Below, one piece after another: positions 6,255 to 13,361 of a stretch of 14,443 nt of DNA. This stretch comes from CAZFBR01 sp035353495 [NCBI: uncultured bacterium] (GTDB taxonomy: Bacteria; DAOPZR01). Each line of letters starts with the position of its first letter. Position 1 is the first letter of the stretch. The notes under the pieces are model-generated. The model saw only the letters and a program-made list of their open reading frames with translations. It made no database searches and had not been told where the DNA came from. The translations under genes were made by a program, and so were the position numbers. Where the stretch lies: assembly GCA_964517215.1 (NCBI GenBank), contig CAZFBR010000069.1:1-14443 (forward strand). Reading direction: 5' to 3'.

Positions 6255-7103
6255 ATGATGCGGCTGCGGACCGACAACGAACCGGAAATGCCGGCAGTGA
6301 ATACGGTGGATGAGCGGCTGCTGCGCAAGCGCCTGCAGCGCATGACGGACGACAGCAGCACGCCGGACATGATTGCCGTCCTGGGCGCCTTCGCCGAACT
6401 GGCGCGGCTGCACGGGGCGCTCTACCTCGAACGCTACCTGCCGCTGATCCGTGATCAGCTGCTGCAGCTGCTGCTGCAGCAGCTGACCGACGGGGTCGAT
6501 GCGGAAATCATCCGGCAGACCGCGGACAATTATGTCATTGCGGCGATGCAGCGGCGGCGCACCCATCTGGAAATCATCCGCCAGGGTGTCGCCCATATCA
6601 GCGCCGGCGGCAGCCCGCAGCTGCTGGCCGACCTGCTGTACGCGCGGCTGGGGGGACGGCCGGTTGCGGGCAGCGAACCGGGCGCGCTTACTGCCGGTTT
6701 GCCGCAGGCGGAAGTCGATGCCCTGCTGGAGGCGATCCGCAACGGTGCCTCCGCCCCGGATCCGGAACCGGGTGCATTTGAACTGATGGTGCGCGGGCTG
6801 GAGAACCGCGCCCTGCAAAAGGTCATGCGCGAACTGCCGCGCGAAGATTTGTCCCTGGCCCTGACGGTGACGACCCGGGAGACGCTGGACAAGGTGTTTG
6901 CCAATCTCTCCCCGCGCGCCCGCCGCAGCTGTTACGAGGCGATGCGGGCGCAGTATCACGCGCCGGCGCATGCCGTCGCCGCTGCCAAACAGCGCATGCT
7001 CGACCTGATCCGCGCCATGGAAACAGCCGGTGCGATTATTGTGCGGCCGGCGCGGCCGCTGCGGCGGCGCGCCCGCCCGCCCGCGGAGTCAGCGTCCGGG
7101 TGA
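6255..7103 (+). CDS. Orphan FliG C-terminal-domain protein with an internal FliM-like EIDALL motif
   Basis: The protein has 282 residues. Residues 1-145 look almost entirely helical and Leu/Gln/Arg-rich and are not recognised. Residues 149-164 (LPQAEVDALLEAIRNG) match the FliM N-terminal peptide that binds phospho-CheY (L[SP]QxE[IV]DALL). Residues 183-265 align with the FliG C-terminal domain: NRALQKVMRELPREDLSLAL, FANLSPRARRS and a last helix ending GAIIV. Of E. coli FliG torque residues, R281 appears kept as R221 and D288 as E228, while K264, D289 and R297 are replaced by uncharged residues in my hand alignment. The tail is Arg/Pro-rich. Start is uncertain: ATG 6255 and 6258 are adjacent, ATG 6288 is also possible, and the ribosome-binding site is weak. 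It follows the DJ-1 gene by 37 bases and overlaps the convergent MerR gene by 15 bases at its 3' end. No flagellar gene is nearby. Confidence 0.75.
   Translation: MMRLRTDNEPEMPAVNTVDERLLRKRLQRMTDDSSTPDMIAVLGAFAELARLHGALYLERYLPLIRDQLLQLLLQQLTDGVDAEIIRQTADNYVIAAMQRRRTHLEIIRQGVAHISAGGSPQLLADLLYARLGGRPVAGSEPGALTAGLPQAEVDALLEAIRNGASAPDPEPGAFELMVRGLENRALQKVMRELPREDLSLALTVTTRETLDKVFANLSPRARRSCYEAMRAQYHAPAHAVAAAKQRMLDLIRAMETAGAIIVRPARPLRRRARPPAESASG
6455..6486 (+). repeat. 13-bp perfect inverted repeat inside the FliG-like gene
   Basis: CAGCTGCTGCAG (6456-6467) is the exact reverse complement of CTGCAGCAGCTG (6474-6485), and the flanking T6455/A6486 also pair. This gives a 13-bp stem with loop CTGCTG. 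It encodes a Leu/Gln-rich helix (LLQLLLQQL). Because the favoured codons CTG and CAG are complementary, codon choice alone could create it. Confidence 0.7.
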
Positions 7104-7835
7104 CGCCAGGCGTTCGAGCTGCTGCCGGATCCGCCGCGCGCGCCGGCGATGCTCCGCCAGCGTGGTCAGCCAGTAATCGGTAACGTAGAGAATATCAGCG
7201 TCGGGTGCGGGCGTATTGATGACACTGCGCAGCCGCTGCCGGTTGCCCGTGTCGTATTCGCCCAGCATGCGCAGGATGGCGGCGATGCTGTAGCCCGCCG
7301 TGCGCAGGGCGCGGATGATTTTCAGCCGGCTGATCGTCGCCCCGTCGTACTGGCAGTAGCCGCGGCGGTCCTTGCCGATGCGGGCCAGGCCGTTGCGCTC
7401 CCAGGTGCGCAGGGCGTCGAGGGAGCAGCCCACGCGGCCGGCGGCGACGCGGCGATGCACGCAGCCGGCCGCGCCCGCCGGCGGCTGGCGGGCCCAGGCC
7501 TCCAGCTCGCGCAGGGCGGCGAGCGCCTGCCGCGCCTCACGGCGCACATTCGCGGCATAGCGTTGCGTCTGGCGCCGCGCTTCCGCGTAATCGCCGCGCG
7601 CCGCGGCCTTGACCAGCGCCTGGACGGGCTGGCCGCCGCCGGGGTAGGGACCGGGCAGGGCGATGCGGGCGAGCCGCATCTGTTCGAGATGGCTGGCGGT
7701 ATACTGGCGGTAGCCGTTGGCTGCACGCGGAATGGCCGGCAGAAAGCCCCACTGTTCGTAGAGCAGCACGGTATTGCGATGCACGCCCGTGGCCCGGGCC
7801 AGGTCCATGGCGCTATAGCGACGGGTCGGCGGCAT
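7089..7835 (-). CDS. MerR-family regulator with two tandem MerR winged-helix domains
   Basis: This predicted 248-residue DNA-binding regulator has an N-terminal MerR domain (about 5-60: YSAMDLARATGVHRNTVLLYE, NGYRQY) and a second one (about 130-191: LDALRTWERNGL, RRGYCQY, a LKIIRALRTAGYSIAAILRML helix). A helical linker (70-117) joins them. The tail after residue 200 (PDADILYVTDYWLTTLAEHRR) resembles that of double-MerR proteins common in Firmicutes as I recall them. The effector is unknown; no metal-binding cysteine cluster is visible. I chose the ATG at 7835 because the internal Met at 7808 would cut into the first recognition helix; no clear Shine-Dalgarno site precedes 7835. It starts 11 bases after the glycosyltransferase stop and is probably the last gene of a minus-strand operon. 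Its 3' end overlaps the convergent FliG-like gene by 15 bases. Confidence 0.87.
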   Translation of the reverse strand: MPPTRRYSAMDLARATGVHRNTVLLYEQWGFLPAIPRAANGYRQYTASHLEQMRLARIALPGPYPGGGQPVQALVKAAARGDYAEARRQTQRYAANVRREARQALAALRELEAWARQPPAGAAGCVHRRVAAGRVGCSLDALRTWERNGLARIGKDRRGYCQYDGATISRLKIIRALRTAGYSIAAILRMLGEYDTGNRQRLRSVINTPAPDADILYVTDYWLTTLAEHRRRARRIRQQLERLASPGR

Positions 7836-7846
7836 GCCGGGTCCGG

Positions 7847-8971
7847 TCAGGCGGGGGTGCCGAGCTGTGCCAGCAGGTCTTCCAGCTGGATGGCAAAGGG
7901 AAGCATATCGTAGGCGGCGCGGCAGGCGCAGATCCGGGCGCGGCAGGCCTGCTGCGTTGCGGGGTCGAGGAACCGGCGGAGCAGGCCGGCCAGCGGGCCG
8001 TCTTCGTCGATGACGCCGCCAACGCCGTGGCGGCGGATCAGTTCGCTGAAGCCGTTGGCGGCGGTGGTCAGCACCGGCACCGCGAACGCCATGGCTTCGA
8101 GGCAGACATTGCTGAACGGGTCGTACAGGGTCGGCAGGATGAACAGGTCGGCGGCCCGGTAATATGCCGCCAGCTGCGGCTGCGAACCGCACAGGCGAAG
8201 GCCGATCTCCGCCGGGAGCGACCGGGCGACGTCCTGCACGCCCGCCGCATCGCCTTTGCCCGCGACCAGCAGGTACGGCTGCAGGTCGGCGATGGCGGGC
8301 AGCGCGGCGAGCAGCGCCGGCAGCCCCTTGCGCTGGAAGTTTGAGCCGGCGAAGAGGAGCACCGGCCGATCCGCGGGCAGTCCGAGCCGCGCCCGGCAGT
8401 CAGCCACGCTGTTGGCCGCGAGAAAATCATAGACCGGCCCCAGGTCGAGCGCATTGTAGATGATGCGGATCCGGTCCGCGGGGAGGGCGGAATGGCAGCG
8501 GCGAAGATCATCGGCCACCAGCTGCGAATTGGCGATGACCGCCTTGAGGCGGGGATGCGCCATGAGCTTGTTTTCCAGCTCGATCTGGCGCTGATGGCGC
8601 GGATGATGCTGGATGACGAACCGCGTCAGGGGGTTGGCGGTGGCAGCGGCATGGCGTTCGCGCCAGGCCTGATGCGCGCCGTCGCCGGCCCGGTAGATGT
8701 CGCCGGGCACGGCGCGCTCACCGCTGATGACGATGACCGGCTCGAGCGGGCGGATCACCTCCTCGACGAAGGCGCGAAAGGCGCGTGCCTGCGCGCCGCC
8801 GCCGGCCGGAAGGGCGGTTGTGTGCGCGGTTGTTCCCGGCAGCGCAGCGCACTGCTCGCCGATCAGGTGGACGTCGTGCCCGCGCCCCGCCATGCAGCGG
8901 GCCATTTCGTGCACGAACCATTCCCCGCCGCCAAAGGGACCGATGCGGCGGCGGACAAAGGCGAGGCGCAT
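7847..8971 (-). CDS. WaaG-like GT4 glycosyltransferase (LPS core type)
   Basis: This 374-residue GT-B glycosyltransferase resembles WaaG/RfaG, which adds the first outer-core sugar to heptosylated lipid A at the cytoplasmic face of the inner membrane. It starts MRLAFVRRR, then has the glycine-rich FGGGEWF loop and GHDVHLIGE. A segment VPGDIYRAGDGAHQAW is typical of WaaG relatives. The C-terminal nucleotide-sugar half carries LLFAGSNFQRKG and DPFSNVCLEAMAFAVPVLTT. In the EX7E motif D284 takes the place of the first Glu and E292 is the second. I chose the ATG at 8971; the longer frame overlaps the upstream gene. It begins 5 bases after the methyltransferase stop, so the two are cotranscribed. 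Donor and acceptor sugars cannot be assigned from sequence. Confidence 0.88.
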   Translation of the reverse strand: MRLAFVRRRIGPFGGGEWFVHEMARCMAGRGHDVHLIGEQCAALPGTTAHTTALPAGGGAQARAFRAFVEEVIRPLEPVIVISGERAVPGDIYRAGDGAHQAWRERHAAATANPLTRFVIQHHPRHQRQIELENKLMAHPRLKAVIANSQLVADDLRRCHSALPADRIRIIYNALDLGPVYDFLAANSVADCRARLGLPADRPVLLFAGSNFQRKGLPALLAALPAIADLQPYLLVAGKGDAAGVQDVARSLPAEIGLRLCGSQPQLAAYYRAADLFILPTLYDPFSNVCLEAMAFAVPVLTTAANGFSELIRRHGVGGVIDEDGPLAGLLRRFLDPATQQACRARICACRAAYDMLPFAIQLEDLLAQLGTPA

Positions 8972-8976
8972 CCCGG

Positions 8977-9606
8977 TCAGTCCCCCGCCCGCAGGCAGCG
9001 GAAGACGTAAAACAGCGCGCTGCCGGCCGGCATGATTGGCGGGAAGGTCATCAGCCGGTCGCGGACAAAATACGGGACCAGCGCCTGAATCACCTGTTCG
9101 CCCGCATGACAGGCCCGGCGCGGACCGCGCCGGACGAAGGGGAGCGGGATGCGGGCGAGGCGGTCGAGCACCGGCGAGCCCAGCACCAGCATCCCGCCTG
9201 CCCGGCAGACGCGGGCCAAGCCGGCACAATCCCCCTCAAGGTCGTCACTGGACTCGAGCCCGTCGGGGATGAGCACACCGTCAAACGCGCCGTCAGGAAA
9301 GGGGAGCGCTGCGGGCCGGGGGCGCGCGGGAAGCAGCTGCGCCCGCAGCCGGCGTTCACGCAGCCGGGCGGTCAGCCCGTCATGCTCCGCAAGCCCGGTG
9401 GCGGTGACCTGGCGGGCGCAGGCGCCGGCAGCGAGGAGCAGTTCCTCCGTGGCGCCCAGCAGCAGCAGATGTTCGTAGCCGCGGATGGCGAGAACGTCGA
9501 GCAATTGCGCCTGACGCCGGGTCCGCACAAAGCGGGTGCCGCGTCCGGCCGCGCGTGCGGGCGCCGGCGGTGCGGGCGCCGGTGGAACAATATCCGCTTC
9601 AGCCAT
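8977..9606 (-). CDS. Degenerate SAM-dependent methyltransferase-like protein
   Basis: The 209-residue protein has the outline of a class I methyltransferase of the type 11 group. ALPFPDGAFDGVLIPDGLES fits the motif around the conserved Asp, and LARVCRAGGMLVLGSPV fits the strand and turn that follow. However, motif I is HLLLLGATEELLLAAG (46-61) and lacks the usual acidic-Gly-x-Gly-x-Gly loop, so SAM binding or catalysis is doubtful. The N-terminus (5-20) is Pro/Ala-rich. Start ATG 9606 has GGGAGGA about 7 bases upstream on the minus strand; the longer frame reaching back to 9834 runs through the intergenic region and is not supported. It is the first gene of the minus-strand operon. It could be a scaffold for, or a modifier of, the sugar product made by the next gene's glycosyltransferase. 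Confidence 0.75.
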   Translation of the reverse strand: MAEADIVPPAPAPPAPARAAGRGTRFVRTRRQAQLLDVLAIRGYEHLLLLGATEELLLAAGACARQVTATGLAEHDGLTARLRERRLRAQLLPARPRPAALPFPDGAFDGVLIPDGLESSDDLEGDCAGLARVCRAGGMLVLGSPVLDRLARIPLPFVRRGPRRACHAGEQVIQALVPYFVRDRLMTFPPIMPAGSALFYVFRCLRAGD

Positions 9607-9698
9607 GGTGTATTCCTCCCGGGCGCGGCAGCGTGCAGACGCCGGCCATCCGATAGATAAGCTGTCGGCGTTCCGGGGAATCATCTTGAACCGGATAC

Positions 9699-9732
9699 AA
9701 AAAGCCCCGTTGCCGGGTGGTGCCGGTACGGG
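9699..9732 (-). terminator. Terminator-like hairpin in the divergent intergenic region, facing left
   Basis: Read on the minus strand, CCCGT pairs with ACGGG (plus 9732-9728 with 9710-9706) and an inner CCGG pairs with CCGG (9726-9723 with 9716-9713). Small internal bulges interrupt the stem, and the loop is CACCAC. The stem is followed by GC and five T's (plus 9703-9699). That is the layout of a rho-independent terminator for leftward transcription. No gene lies upstream on that strand, so it could attenuate the methyltransferase operon leader or block antisense reads coming from the rpiB side. Confidence 0.4.
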
Positions 9733-9765
9733 ATCATGGCTGCTGCGGCGGCAGCGGCGGAGATT

Positions 9766-9794
9766 TTGACAGAAGTAGCAGCATAACCTACAAT
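9766..9794 (+). promoter_or_regulatory. Sigma-70-type promoter of the rpiB operon
   Basis: A perfect TTGACA (9766-9771), exactly 17 bases, and TACAAT (9789-9794, 5 of 6 to consensus) lie 29 bases before the rpiB start. Transcription would begin around 9801. GGAGG at 9812-9816 is 7 bases before ATG 9824. The rest of the 217-base divergent region (9607-9823) shows only the leftward terminator-like hairpin. I could not find a convincing leftward promoter. Confidence 0.75.
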
Positions 9795-9823
9795 GGCGCC
9801 ATCCACAGAGCGGAGGGAACAGC

Positions 9824-10261
9824 ATGCATATCATCGTCGGATCAGATCATGCCGGCTTTGCCTTGAAAGAGCAGATCAAGGTGAAATTGCAGACCCAGGG
9901 CCACACGGTGGAGGATGCCGGCTGCCATTCCACGGATTCCTGCGATTATCCCGATTTCGGATATGCGGTCGGGAAGCGGGTTGCGGCGGGCGCGGGCATG
10001 GGGATAGTGGTTTGCGGCTCGGGCATCGGCATCAGCATTGCCGCCAACAAGGTCCCCGGGGTGCGGGCGGCACTTTGCACCAGCGCGGAGCTGGCGCGAC
10101 TGGCGCGCGAGCATAACGATGCCAACGTGCTGGCGCTGGGTGCGCGCAACACCGCGCCCGAGCTGGCGCATGAGATGGTGGCGGTCTTTCTGGCCACGCC
10201 CTTTGCCGGCGGCCGGCACGAACGGCGCACGGCCAAGCTGAATGCGGGGGCGGGTCAATGA
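9824..10261 (+). CDS. rpiB: Ribose-5-phosphate isomerase B
   Basis: This 145-residue enzyme of the RpiB/LacAB family interconverts ribose-5-phosphate and ribulose-5-phosphate in the pentose phosphate pathway. It opens with [13 protein letters not shown] (D8, H9). The catalytic cysteine is C64 in [15 protein letters not shown], followed by GVRAALC and [13 protein letters not shown] with H97. Length matches E. coli RpiB. The start is fixed by GGAGG 7 bases upstream and by the typical N-terminus. It is the first gene after a strong promoter. Its TGA overlaps the ATG of the dCMP deaminase by 4 bases (10258-10261), indicating tight coupling. Related RpiB proteins can also act on allose-6-phosphate, but this context does not suggest that. 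Confidence 0.96.
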   Translation: MHIIVGSDHAGFALKEQIKVKLQTQGHTVEDAGCHSTDSCDYPDFGYAVGKRVAAGAGMGIVVCGSGIGISIAANKVPGVRAALCTSAELARLAREHNDANVLALGARNTAPELAHEMVAVFLATPFAGGRHERRTAKLNAGAGQ

Positions 10262-10779
10262 AGCGCAGGCGCAGCCAGCCGCGGGCGGCAGCCGCGCGCC
10301 GGCCGACGTGGGATGAATACTTTCTGACCATTGCTGAACTGGTGGCAAGCCGGTCGAGCTGCGGGCGGCGGAAAGTCGGTGCCGTGCTGGTGCGTGACCA
10401 GCGCATCCTCGCCACGGGCTACAACGGGGCCCCGCGCGGTGTGCGGCACTGCAGCGAGGCGGGCTGCATCCGCGAGAAATTCAATGTCCCGTCCGGCGAA
10501 CGCCACGAACTGTGCCGCGGCCTGCATGCGGAGCAGAACGCGCTCATCCAGGCGGCGGTCTACGGCACGCCGCTGGCCGAGATCACGGTCTACTGCACGA
10601 CGCAGCCCTGCGTGCTGTGCGCCAAGATGCTGATCAACGCGGGGGTGCGCCGCATTGTCTATCGCGGCAGCTATCCCGATGCGCTGTCGCTCGAACTGCT
10701 GCGCGAAGCGAAGGTGGCGCTGGAACAGCACAATCTCGACGGCACGGTGACGACGCCGACCGGGCGCCGCCGCCGTTAG
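10258..10779 (+). CDS. Deoxycytidylate (dCMP) deaminase family protein
   Basis: This 173-residue zinc enzyme would deaminate dCMP to dUMP, feeding thymidylate synthesis. The zinc and catalytic residues are H90 and E92 (HAEQNAL) with C118 and C121 (QPCVLCAK). The N-terminal part shows [14 protein letters not shown] and TGYNGAPRG, characteristic of the dCMP deaminase/ComEB branch. The first 15 residues are strongly basic, as is the last run of Arg, which is unusual but short. ATG 10258 overlaps the rpiB stop by 4 bases. A membrane-protein gene begins 6 bases after the TAG. Other cytidine deaminase-fold functions are possible, but the whole pattern is that of dCMP deaminases. Confidence 0.92.
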   Translation: MKRRRSQPRAAAARRPTWDEYFLTIAELVASRSSCGRRKVGAVLVRDQRILATGYNGAPRGVRHCSEAGCIREKFNVPSGERHELCRGLHAEQNALIQAAVYGTPLAEITVYCTTQPCVLCAKMLINAGVRRIVYRGSYPDALSLELLREAKVALEQHNLDGTVTTPTGRRRR

Positions 10780-10785
10780 GGGCGC

Positions 10786-11121
10786 ATGCCTGCCGCCGGG
10801 AGCCGGGCGCTGGCCCGGCGGCTGCGCGCGCTCGGCACGGGGCTGGTCCTGGCCTTGCAGGGCAAGCGTCAGCGCATCAAAATAATCGCGCTGCCCGACG
10901 GCAGCAGCAAGAAGAAGACCGTGATCACCCGCACCTGGCCCGGGGTGCGCGAACTGCTGCGCAGTCAGCGCTATCAGAAGTGGGCACTGCTGTGGCTGGC
11001 GGCAGTCGCGGTCTGCGCGCTGCTGATTTTCGGTGAAGCGCTGGTCAACTCGCTGAACCGATCGACCAGATTCACCGGTCTCTCCCCGGACGCGACGCTG
11101 GCGGTGCAAGACGATGATTGA
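10786..11121 (+). CDS. Small single-pass membrane protein of unknown function
   Basis: The 111-residue product is not recognised. Residues 1-65 are very basic with a mildly hydrophobic stretch (15-25), residues 66-87 form one clear membrane helix (WALLWLAAVAVCALLIFGEALV), and the last 24 residues end in three Asp. The charge distribution predicts the N-terminus inside and the C-terminus outside. Evidence that it is real is mainly positional: it starts 6 bases after the dCMP deaminase stop and overlaps the YfhO-like gene by 8 bases (11114-11121), so it fills the space between two sure genes. The ribosome-binding site is poor (AGGGG 3 bases before the ATG). It may accompany the large membrane protein that follows. 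Confidence 0.65.
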   Translation: MPAAGSRALARRLRALGTGLVLALQGKRQRIKIIALPDGSSKKKTVITRTWPGVRELLRSQRYQKWALLWLAAVAVCALLIFGEALVNSLNRSTRFTGLSPDATLAVQDDD

Positions 11122-13354
11122 CTGCAACCGGCGTGCCTGGCTGCTCGCCGCGCTGCTGCTGATGCTGGCGGCGGGCTGGTGCTATGGCGGCATGGTGAGC
11201 GCGCAACGGCTGGTGCTGGGCAACGACCTGGTGGGCGATTTTTTCCACTGGCGGCTGTTCCTTGCCCGGTCGCTGGCGGCGGGCCACATTCCCGAATGGA
11301 ATCCGTATGTGTTCTGCGGCCAGCCGTTCATCGCGGCGGGGCAGTCGGCGGTCTGGTACCCGCTGAATCTGCTGCTCTACCGGTTGGTGCCGGTGACGCT
11401 CGGGCTCAACCTTGAGCTGTTCATCCATGTGTGCTGGTATGCGCTGGGGACACTGTTTTTCCTGCGGGCCATCGGCGCCCGGCCGCCGGGGGCGCTGCTG
11501 GGCGCGCTGCTGGCGCTGCTGTCGCCGGCCGCGGTGACGGAACTGGCGGAGGGGCATCCCGCGCAGCTGGCGGCGCTCTGCTGGCTGCCGTGGTCGCTGG
11601 CCGCGGTCGAACGCCTGTGGCAGCGGCCGGCAATCAGTTTCATGCTGATCCTGGCTGCAGCGACGGGTGGCGCCCTGCTTGCCGGCCATCCGCAATTCAC
11701 CTTTTACGTCGGTTTCGTTACCCTGGGGTACTTCCTGCTGCGCGGCCTGCTGCGGCGTGAACGTGCGGGCCTGGTGCGCACCACCGGACTGGCGCTGGCG
11801 GGTGCGCTGCTGGGCCTGGCCCTCGGGGCCGCGCAACTGCTGCCGCTCATGGAGGTGCGCGAGCATCTGACGCGCAGCGGCGCGGATCTTGCCTTCCTGA
11901 CCCGGTTCGATCCGCCGGCCGGATCATGGCTGCGCCTGCTGGCCCCCGCCCCGCCCGATCCGGCGGTGCCGCTCTCCGGGGCGCTGGCCTGGTGGGGCGG
12001 CGCGTGGATGCTGGCCCTGCTCGGGGTCGGGCTGTATGGCCGCGAGCCGGCGGTGGTGGCCTGCATCGTGCTCACCCTGCTGACGCTCCTGCTGGCGATG
12101 GGTTCGTCGTCGGCGCTGTACCCGCTGGCGGTCGCGCATGTCCCCGGTTTCGCTTTGTTCCGTGTGCCCGCCCGGCTGCTGTTTGCCACCTATCTCATGC
12201 TGGCGGCACTGGCGGCGCGCGGTCTTGATTTTGCCGTGCTGCCCGGTGAACGGGCCCTGCGCCGGGTGGCGCTGGCCGGCGCGGCTCTGTTTTTGCTGGC
12301 GGCGGCCGGCGTGCTGCTGGGCCTGCCGGCGACGGTCATGGTGGCAGCGGCGGTGGCGGCAGGCATGCTGGTGCTGTTCTGGCTGGCGGCGCTGCGCCCG
12401 CAGCGGCGGCGGCTGGGGCATCTGGTGCTGGCCATGGCGCTGGTGCTGGTGCAGGCGGTGCCGTATATGCGGTCGCAACTGCGCATGATCCCCGCGGCCT
12501 GGCTGGAACAGCCGTCGCCCCTGGTGGCGGCGCTGCAGGCGCATGACTCCGGCAGCCGCTATCTGGCGCTCGACGACCTGCCCATCGAGAGCATCACCAG
12601 CGTGCCGCTGTTCAATCGCGGCATCGACTATCGCCTGCGCCATTGCGGCGGTTCCGATGCGGTGGTGCTTCGCTCGTTTCAGGGCCTGTACAATCTGACG
12701 CAGGGCAGGGAACCCGGCGAGCGGGCCCTGGTCTTCCGCGCCACGCGCGGCGATCATCCGCTGCTCGACCGGCTGGCGGTGCGCCAGGTGCTGAGCAGTG
12801 AGACCGTGCCGGGCACGGTGTGCCGCGTCCGGCCGGGAACGCTCGACCGCGTTGCCGGCGTATACGAGCGTCCGCGGGCCGCAGGCCTGTTTGCGCTGGC
12901 GCGTGCGGTGCGCTGGGTCGATCCCGAGATGATGGAAGGGCACATCCCCGCGGCGCTGACGGACGACGTCACTTTGGCGGAACCGTGCAGCGCGGAGCTG
13001 GGCCGGCCCTTTGCCGGCGACACGCTGACCGCCATCGTCACGGGTGAGGGCCGGGCGGCGGTTCGCGTGGTGGTTGGGCAGCCGCGATTGCTGACTTATG
13101 CGGAATCCTGGTATCCCGGCTGGGAAGTGTTTATCGATCAAATGCCGGCCCGCCTGCTCAAGGTCGATGGCGGCCTGATGGGCACGGTTGTTCCGGAGGG
13201 GCGGCATCAGGTGGTGTTCCGGTTCCGTTCCGCGACGGTGCGCACCGGACTGATCTATTCGCTGCGCGCGCTGATGTTCTGGCTGCTGCTGGCAGCGGCG
13301 GCTGCTGCGGCGGCGGCCTGGCAGCGCTGGCGCCGGTCGCACCGCGCCTGGTGA
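11114..13354 (+). CDS. YfhO-family multi-pass membrane protein (putative GT-C glycosyltransferase)
   Basis: The protein has 746 residues. About ten or more hydrophobic helices fill residues 8-460, and a soluble region of about 230 residues follows, closed by a last helix near 712-735. The first outside loop carries GNDLVGDFFHW (D38, D42) and then HIPEWNPYVFCGQPF, the pattern of YfhO-like proteins. The soluble tail has AESWYPGWEVFID (663-675) and VPEGRHQVVFRFRS, also typical of that family. Members are thought to transfer sugars from lipid carriers to teichoic acids, proteins or lipids outside the membrane; activity is proven for few. It overlaps the small membrane protein gene by 8 bases and is followed after 7 bases by a polyprenyl-phosphate sugar-1-phosphate transferase, which supports a role in envelope glycan assembly. 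Confidence 0.87.
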   Translation: MIDCNRRAWLLAALLLMLAAGWCYGGMVSAQRLVLGNDLVGDFFHWRLFLARSLAAGHIPEWNPYVFCGQPFIAAGQSAVWYPLNLLLYRLVPVTLGLNLELFIHVCWYALGTLFFLRAIGARPPGALLGALLALLSPAAVTELAEGHPAQLAALCWLPWSLAAVERLWQRPAISFMLILAAATGGALLAGHPQFTFYVGFVTLGYFLLRGLLRRERAGLVRTTGLALAGALLGLALGAAQLLPLMEVREHLTRSGADLAFLTRFDPPAGSWLRLLAPAPPDPAVPLSGALAWWGGAWMLALLGVGLYGREPAVVACIVLTLLTLLLAMGSSSALYPLAVAHVPGFALFRVPARLLFATYLMLAALAARGLDFAVLPGERALRRVALAGAALFLLAAAGVLLGLPATVMVAAAVAAGMLVLFWLAALRPQRRRLGHLVLAMALVLVQAVPYMRSQLRMIPAAWLEQPSPLVAALQAHDSGSRYLALDDLPIESITSVPLFNRGIDYRLRHCGGSDAVVLRSFQGLYNLTQGREPGERALVFRATRGDHPLLDRLAVRQVLSSETVPGTVCRVRPGTLDRVAGVYERPRAAGLFALARAVRWVDPEMMEGHIPAALTDDVTLAEPCSAELGRPFAGDTLTAIVTGEGRAAVRVVVGQPRLLTYAESWYPGWEVFIDQMPARLLKVDGGLMGTVVPEGRHQVVFRFRSATVRTGLIYSLRALMFWLLLAAAAAAAAAWQRWRRSHRAW

Positions 13355-13361
13355 TGCGTCC

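Noticed and set aside
8785-9660. A 291-codon plus-strand frame across the glycosyltransferase and methyltransferase genes
   Set aside because: Composition is Arg/Gly/Pro-rich without motifs and it spans two genes that have clear motifs and a good ribosome-binding site on the minus strand.
9607-9834. N-terminal extension of the methyltransferase-like protein to 9834
   Set aside because: It would run through the rpiB promoter and the terminator-like hairpin, has Cys/Arg-rich content with no motif, and ATG 9606 has a strong ribosome-binding site.
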